A DNA stretch of 50,838 nt from a virus, in IMG/VR virus record IMGVR_UViG_3300013117_000086, positions 1 to 50,838 of that record; one strand, given 5' to 3'. Under the pieces are notes generated by a model. That model made no database searches. It was not told where the DNA came from and worked only from the letters and a program-made list of their open reading frames with translations. The position numbers and the translations under genes were made by a program. Positions 47,185 to 50,838 of this stretch are shown one piece after another. Every line of letters begins with the position of its first letter. Position 1 is the stretch's first letter.

Positions 47185-47589
47185 TTATTTAATCATATTC
47201 CTAATGTTTTCTTTTATGTCTTTAGCGCCTTCATCGTAAGCATTCAGTAGTATCTCAACTACATTTTTACCATTTAAAATCCTGTTTATAGCATGGTCTG
47301 AAAAATGTTTAGATAACTTTTTTCTTAGTTCCAGTAAGTTTATCACAGTAATTAAATTAGTATCTATCTCCCGCCAATGTTCCACATTACCAATCACCTG
47401 TATAGTAAGTTCTACCTCAGAGCCTGTAGAGTAGAACTCCCGGAATCCGTTACAATCACTGCTAGGAACATCACCTAGATTTTCGTCCTCAGAAAATCCT
47501 TTTACGATAGTAATTTCAGTTGATTCTTTCTCTAAAAGATTATACAAAGAACCTGAAATTTTAACTAAACTTTCCTGTTTCTCGTTCAT
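47185..47589 (-). CDS. Hypothetical protein (134 aa)
   Basis: Unrecognised alpha/beta protein (EVELTIQVIGNVEHWREID; C-terminal helix NAYDEGAKDIKENIRNMIK). AAGGAGG stands 6 nt before ATG 47589. It overlaps the stop of the preceding gene and precedes the ClpX-like gene, so it might be a substrate or adaptor of that ATPase, but only position suggests this. Confidence 0.65.
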   Translation of the reverse strand: MNEKQESLVKISGSLYNLLEKESTEITIVKGFSEDENLGDVPSSDCNGFREFYSTGSEVELTIQVIGNVEHWREIDTNLITVINLLELRKKLSKHFSDHAINRILNGKNVVEILLNAYDEGAKDIKENIRNMIK

Positions 47590-47783
47590 TTCTTACCTCC
47601 TTCGTCTGACACACAAATATCTATTTCTTTTAGTGACTTGTCTATATACTCTAGTTTTTTAGTCACTTCTGTTTTCCACTTAATTATACGTCTCTTTCTC
47701 AGTTCAAAAGATTTTCGTACTGCCGGAATATATTTTCTTAATTCCGGCCTAATAAAATGGCGTATAGTTACTTTACCTAACAA
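47586..47783 (-). CDS. Hypothetical basic protein (65 aa, TTG start)
   Basis: Strongly basic (RHFIRPELRKYIPAVRKS; RKRRIIKWKTEVTKKLEY) with an acidic tail. The start TTG 47783 has only a poor AGGAAAAA site, so the N-terminus is uncertain. It overlaps the next gene by 4 bp. It may bind nucleic acid; no family is visible. Confidence 0.5.
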   Translation of the reverse strand: MLGKVTIRHFIRPELRKYIPAVRKSFELRKRRIIKWKTEVTKKLEYIDKSLKEIDICVSDEGGKK

Positions 47784-47807
47784 TTTGTAATTAGTTAGTT
47801 TTTCCTG

Positions 47808-47945
47808 CTACTCTTCTATCAGATCACCCTCTTCTTTTATCTGTTCAGCTAATTCGTATTCCTCGCACAAACAATGATCCATTATTAAATCTTATAGATC
47901 ATCTAAAGCCTCGCTTAGCATAATTTTAAATTCTTTTTCGTTCAT
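47808..47945 (-). pseudogene. Small gene with an in-frame stop
   Basis: ATG 47945 follows a strong AGGAGG. The frame gives MNEKEFKIMLSEALDDL, then TAA (47892-47894), then in the same frame DLIMDHCLCEEYELAEQIKE and EGDLIEE to TAG 47808. Codon use on both sides looks alike, so this may be a 45-residue acidic protein with a nonsense mutation. Alternatively a 17-residue peptide and an unrelated 24-residue frame stand side by side. Confidence 0.4.
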
Positions 47946-47954
47946 AAAAACCTC

Positions 47955-48167
47955 CTAACCCTGATAAGGTTTTATACTCACTTTATCCTGATTATCATTA
48001 TTACCTACATTATTCAAAAGTCCTCTTTCAGGTCCTATATTTACAAAAGAAAATCCGTTAAGTTTACCTTTTATATAATATCCGTGTGTGTAAGTATCAC
48101 CAGCCCATTTTACTGATATTTTAGTACCTACTTCTAGATTATTAGCTTCATTTTGTGTTAAATACAT
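47955..48167 (-). CDS. Small protein with one GYYIK/SH3-like module (70 aa)
   Basis: The sequence VGTKISVKWAGDTYTHGYYI, then KGKLNGFSFVNIG, repeats the strand-loop-GYYIK pattern found twice in the 246-residue protein at 45590-46330. The likely fold is a small beta barrel. AGGAGG lies 7 nt before ATG 48167. The two genes share an operon and perhaps a ligand. Confidence 0.65.
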   Translation of the reverse strand: MYLTQNEANNLEVGTKISVKWAGDTYTHGYYIKGKLNGFSFVNIGPERGLLNNVGNNDNQDKVSIKPYQG

Positions 48168-48178
48168 CTTAAAACCTC

Positions 48179-48436
48179 CTAGTTAAATTCTTCTAGACTA
48201 TTTATTTCTACGTAGCCTTTCCTACGTAGTTTACTTTTATCTTCCTCTAAAAGTATATCTCCAGTTATGTCTTTACCTAACTCTAATATCTGTACTTTAC
48301 CGCAAACAGTACATTTTTTAATCTTATATAGATGCAGGTATTTCATAGACTTAGATATTTCATTTTCTTTTACTATAAAAACCCTCATATCTTTGAAACT
48401 ATGATCACAGAAAACTTTTTTCATAAAATTAATCAT
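48179..48436 (-). CDS. Small zinc-binding protein (85 aa)
   Basis: CDHSF near residue 9 and CTVCGKVQILELG near residue 42 give the Cys/His plus CxxC set often seen in phage proteins of 60-90 residues with one zinc site. The start overlaps the upstream stop (ATGA) and has GGAGG. The C-terminus is charged. Function unknown. Confidence 0.65.
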   Translation of the reverse strand: MINFMKKVFCDHSFKDMRVFIVKENEISKSMKYLHLYKIKKCTVCGKVQILELGKDITGDILLEEDKSKLRRKGYVEINSLEEFN

Positions 48437-49169
48437 AGAATTCCTCCGTAGGTCTGTAGTATACCATTACACCGTTTTTTACATAGATTTTACTATTCAC
48501 AGGTATTAATTCTTCTTTGATAGTTAATTCCGCTGATCCTTCATTACTCACTCCGTGTAAATTTAAAAGTCTTTGAGCTTGAAAAAGCTTATCTTTTTCG
48601 TAAGTAATTATATGCATATCATCGACTATCGTCAAATAAGCGTCCTCTAAAGTTAACTCCTCACCTAAACCCTCTAAGATAGTCGTTTTATCAAACATAA
48701 TACTGTTAGCTATATTTTCAGCGTATGAGGTATACTGTTTCTTACTAGATTCTACGCTAAACTCACTGTATGTAAATTTATTTCTTTTTAATCTTTTTTC
48801 TAAAACCTTATCGTTAGTTTTTAAAAGAACTATTTTTATATCGTAAAATTCTCTAAGACAGTTCAACTGTTCGGCTAACAGATCGAAATGTATTTTAAAA
48901 TCATAATTTTTATAACCTAAATCACAGTAAACTTTTTCTGACACAAAACTTCTATCTAATATAAACTGTGAATTTAAGCTTCTATTAACGTTTATTAAAT
49001 GTAACCATGAAGTGTGATAAAAAAATACATCTGTATCATTACTGTCTTTAGGTAATCCATTCAATCTTAAAAGTGTGCTATGGGGGACATATTCCCTTAA
49101 ATAGTTAGTTAATATAGATTTACCTGACCCCTGCGGACCTTCTACAATTATTAATTTAGGTTTAGCCAT
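48429..49169 (-). CDS. P-loop (deoxy)nucleotide kinase-like protein
   Basis: 246 residues. Walker A is LIIVEGPQGSGKSILTNYL, followed by the DRx motif in FILDRSFVSEKVYCD and a later lid-like KRLKRNKFTYSE, the order found in thymidylate and deoxynucleoside kinases. The C-terminal 70 residues (KEELIPVNSKIYVKNGVM) are an extra beta domain not typical of those enzymes. Probably supplies dNTPs; the substrate cannot be read from the sequence. GGAGG precedes ATG 49169. Confidence 0.75.
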   Translation of the reverse strand: MAKPKLIIVEGPQGSGKSILTNYLREYVPHSTLLRLNGLPKDSNDTDVFFYHTSWLHLINVNRSLNSQFILDRSFVSEKVYCDLGYKNYDFKIHFDLLAEQLNCLREFYDIKIVLLKTNDKVLEKRLKRNKFTYSEFSVESSKKQYTSYAENIANSIMFDKTTILEGLGEELTLEDAYLTIVDDMHIITYEKDKLFQAQRLLNLHGVSNEGSAELTIKEELIPVNSKIYVKNGVMVYYRPTEEFYD

Positions 49170-49359
49170 CTGCTTCCTCCAATTTTCTGTATTTAAATTC
49201 TCTGTAAATTACGCTGCTCTCTGTGATAGCTCTAAATCCAGTAACCTTTGTAGTATATTTAACAGATAAAATATCTTTAAAAACTCGTACAAGTATGTTA
49301 GTACCTGTTATTTTGTAAACTTTATTTTCCGGTAATTTTTTATAATCTTTTAATAACAT
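49162..49359 (-). CDS. Hypothetical beta-rich protein (65 aa)
   Basis: ATG 49359 follows AGGAGG with 4-5 nt spacing; the longer frame from TTG 49383 would place that site inside the gene. The sequence (LPENKVYKITGTNILVRVF...YTTKVTGFRAITESS) is a small beta structure. It overlaps the kinase-like gene by 8 bp. Unrecognised. Confidence 0.6.
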   Translation of the reverse strand: MLLKDYKKLPENKVYKITGTNILVRVFKDILSVKYTTKVTGFRAITESSVIYREFKYRKLEEADG

Positions 49360-49367
49360 ATGTCCTC

Positions 49368-49493
49368 CTATTTTATATCGCAAGTAGCTAGCCCTTGCGA
49401 TTCACAGCATTTGCAGCATATGTTTTTACAGAAATGTTCTTCTTCATGTAAAACTATATCTGCACTACAGTTTTGGCAATTAAATTCTCTCAT
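49368..49493 (-). CDS. Micro zinc-knuckle protein (41 aa), paralogue of the 8.4-kb one
   Basis: MREFNCQNCSADIVLHEEEH, then FCKNICCKCCES and a final Cys. The CxxC...CxxxICCxCC pattern is the same as in the protein at 8339-8449. First gene after the promoter at 49527. ATG 49493 has an AAGGAGCTGATTTAA site. Possibly an early host-interaction protein; no direct evidence. Confidence 0.65.
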   Translation of the reverse strand: MREFNCQNCSADIVLHEEEHFCKNICCKCCESQGLATCDIK

Positions 49494-49526
49494 TTAAATC
49501 AGCTCCTTAATCTTTATTACTCCCAG

Positions 49527-49602
49527 AGTATACCATAAAAGATAGTTTATGTCTACACTTTTTTTAACTTTTTTTAACTTTTTTTAACTTTTTTAACTTT
49601 TT
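49527..49602 (-). promoter_or_regulatory. Leftward early promoter of the 49.5-44.3 kb operon
   Basis: Minus strand: three perfect CTTTTTTTAA units (49558-49587) plus a 9-bp variant, -35 TAGACA (49550-49555), 17-bp spacer, -10 TATACT (49527-49532). It lies between the primase terminator and the first micro-gene, and is the clearest member of the promoter family. Confidence 0.85.
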
Positions 49603-49615
49603 ATTTATTTATAAA

Positions 49616-49644
49616 ATAAAAGCCTGATTATATCAGGCTTTTAT
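49616..49644 (-). terminator. Rho-independent terminator of the primase operon
   Basis: Perfect 13-bp stem ATAAAAGCCTGAT / ATCAGGCTTTTAT with 3-nt loop TAT, followed on the minus strand by TTTTATAAATAAAT. The stop codon of the primase-helicase (49633-49635) lies inside the stem. It separates this operon from the next promoter. Confidence 0.88.
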
Positions 49645-50838
49645 CGTTACCAATCTCGGTCTTTCTCCGTTATCTTTTTGAACTCTTTTCTCTTTTAAAT
49701 TATCTCGACCTAGCAGATATTTTATAAATGTACGCTGCTTTACAGCAGAATATTCTTCATTGTTACACCACTGTTTATATGCTACGAATAAGCTGGTTTT
49801 AGGTACTCCACCTTCTTTTTTAGTACCTTCTTGAATAAACCTTAATCCCTCAAATCCCAACCATTCGTAAACATTAGAATTGAATTCCTGAACTTTAGTT
49901 ATATTATCTTTATAATTAGATAAGTAATAATTACTTAGATCACAAAAATTAAGTTTTATTAACTCCATCAAACCTTGCAGCATAAACCCTACCAAACTAT
50001 CCGTATCATCTGAAAACATCTGTTCATAATCATGTGATGGTAGGTCAGGTCGTGCTATCTCCTCGCTTAAAGGGAAAACCGCCAGCCTTCTAGTTACCCC
50101 ACCGTCGGCAGATATTTTTGGTATGTCGTTAGACATAGCTACATGTTTCGCTAAAGGTATTTCATATCTGTGATTTTCGAATTTAGCTTCTACCTTCCAA
50201 CGTTCCCTAGATATAACCGACTTGAACGCCTCTGAGTTAATCCTGTCATCTAACTCAGTAGTTATATTTAACAGTGCTTTAGACAGACTACCTCCGCCAA
50301 ACTTATCATCTAGAGATGATAAAGGAAACGCCGTTATCATAGAATTAGATCCTATGTCAAATATGTTACTGAGGCTTTTAGCTAAAGTAGATTTTCCCAT
50401 ACTACCTTTATATGAATACAAACATAGCATAATGGATGGACTGTAAGACGGTACTAAAAGATTACCGAAAAATATTTTTATGAATCTTAATGCGTCCTCG
50501 TCAAATTTAGTCTTAAACCAATCTAATATGATCGAATCCTCTTTTATCTTCATGATTTCAGGCCGGAAATTAGTCTGTAAACTGTATAAAGCCTTGTCAT
50601 GAGAGTCAAAATCTTTAGTGAATGTAAAACTAGCATCTTTATTTATGTACATAGTACCATTTTTAAATACTATCGGTATCTTACTATGATAAGTTCTGTC
50701 TCTTATAATATCATAAGATAAATAATTATCGTAAGCGGAGTCATTCGCAAATATTCTTGAATATATATCAAAAGTATCTCTGAGTGTTTTAAAGTCCTCA
50801 GGTTTCAAAACCTTAGCCAATTTGTTTTTATAATAAGC
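49633..50838 (-). CDS. Primase-helicase, C-terminal D5/P4-type helicase half
   Basis: Continuation of the Prim-Pol gene of 1-1203; the last 18 bp repeat the window start. The C-terminal 395 residues are an SF3/D5-like helicase as in P4-type primases: Walker A YKGSMGKSTLAKSLSNIF, Walker B-like ITTELDDRI and the motif MSNDIPKISADGGVTRRLAV. A winged-helix-like end (GGVPKTSLFVAYKQWCNNEE) follows. An apparent TTG start at 50820 is an artefact of the cut; the real start is ATG 1203. The complete protein couples primer synthesis and DNA unwinding. Confidence 0.92.
   Translation of the reverse strand, partial: AYYKNKLAKVLKPEDFKTLRDTFDIYSRIFANDSAYDNYLSYDIIRDRTYHSKIPIVFKNGTMYINKDASFTFTKDFDSHDKALYSLQTNFRPEIMKIKEDSIILDWFKTKFDEDALRFIKIFFGNLLVPSYSPSIMLCLYSYKGSMGKSTLAKSLSNIFDIGSNSMITAFPLSSLDDKFGGGSLSKALLNITTELDDRINSEAFKSVISRERWKVEAKFENHRYEIPLAKHVAMSNDIPKISADGGVTRRLAVFPLSEEIARPDLPSHDYEQMFSDDTDSLVGFMLQGLMELIKLNFCDLSNYYLSNYKDNITKVQEFNSNVYEWLGFEGLRFIQEGTKKEGGVPKTSLFVAYKQWCNNEEYSAVKQRTFIKYLLGRDNLKEKRVQKDNGERPRLVTIKA
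50821..50838. repeat. Terminal overlap of a circular contig (right copy)
   Basis: Identical to bases 1-18; see the left copy. The overlap lies inside the primase-helicase gene. Confidence 0.9.

Overview
The window looks like one complete, circularly closed genome of a tailed phage (siphovirus type), about 50,820 bp and AT-rich. Bases 50821-50838 repeat bases 1-18, and the primase-helicase reading frame crosses the join without a stop, so the linear ends are arbitrary. I see no integrase, excisionase or CI-like repressor, so a lytic life style is the simplest reading. Shine-Dalgarno sites (GGAGG) are strong and GTG/TTG starts are common. A GH108-type lysozyme and a short MKKL-type signal peptide suggest an AT-rich Gram-negative-like host, perhaps of the Fusobacteria; that host guess is weak inference.

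Layout. (1) One rightward structural and lysis operon, 11.5-34.05 kb: terminase small and large subunits, an unusual 488-bp nested inverted-repeat element, portal, minor head protein, a protease-capsid fusion, head-tail connectors, tail tube, two tail chaperones, tape measure, tail tip and fibre proteins, a membrane coiled-coil protein, GH108 lysozyme, an EF-hand micro-protein, a LamG-SGNH-LamG fibre and a secreted or structural protein. It ends at a bidirectional terminator at 34049-34075. (2) Leftward early/replication operons fill the rest. From 43.7 to 34.1 kb: a split SbcC/Rad50, SbcD/Mre11, a helix-turn-helix regulator, 5'-3' exonuclease, a RecU-like resolvase, an SF2 helicase, a nucleotide-kinase-like protein and dUTPase. 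From 49.5 to 44.3 kb: a kinase-like P-loop protein, a ClpX-like AAA+ gene broken by a frameshift and many small proteins. From 11.4 to 8.3 kb: an accessory cluster of tiny, partly damaged genes. From 8.13 kb through base 1 to 49.6 kb: a damaged DUF2786-like gene, ATP-dependent DNA ligase, family A DNA polymerase and the Prim-Pol/D5-type primase-helicase.

Control. The four early operons start at a shared promoter design on the minus strand: two to four 10-bp CTTTTTTTAA units (phased A-tracts), then a TAGACA/TATACA-like -35, an exact 17-bp spacer and a TATACT-like -10. A fifth, less A-rich version precedes the helix-turn-helix gene. The rightward operon has a divergent promoter whose -10 lies inside a perfect palindrome, a candidate operator.

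Most notable items: the nested inverted repeats between terL and portal, whose core motif recurs in an origin-like region at 43.8-44.25 kb carrying helically phased TGTACCA iterons; a Rad50/SbcC ATPase divided among three ORFs, split at the zinc hook; a protease-capsid fusion with an internal start; three genes interrupted at short repeats (A7, a TA repeat, a 13-bp duplication); and a set of micro zinc-ribbon proteins scattered through the early operons. All calls rest on reading the sequence; no search was run.
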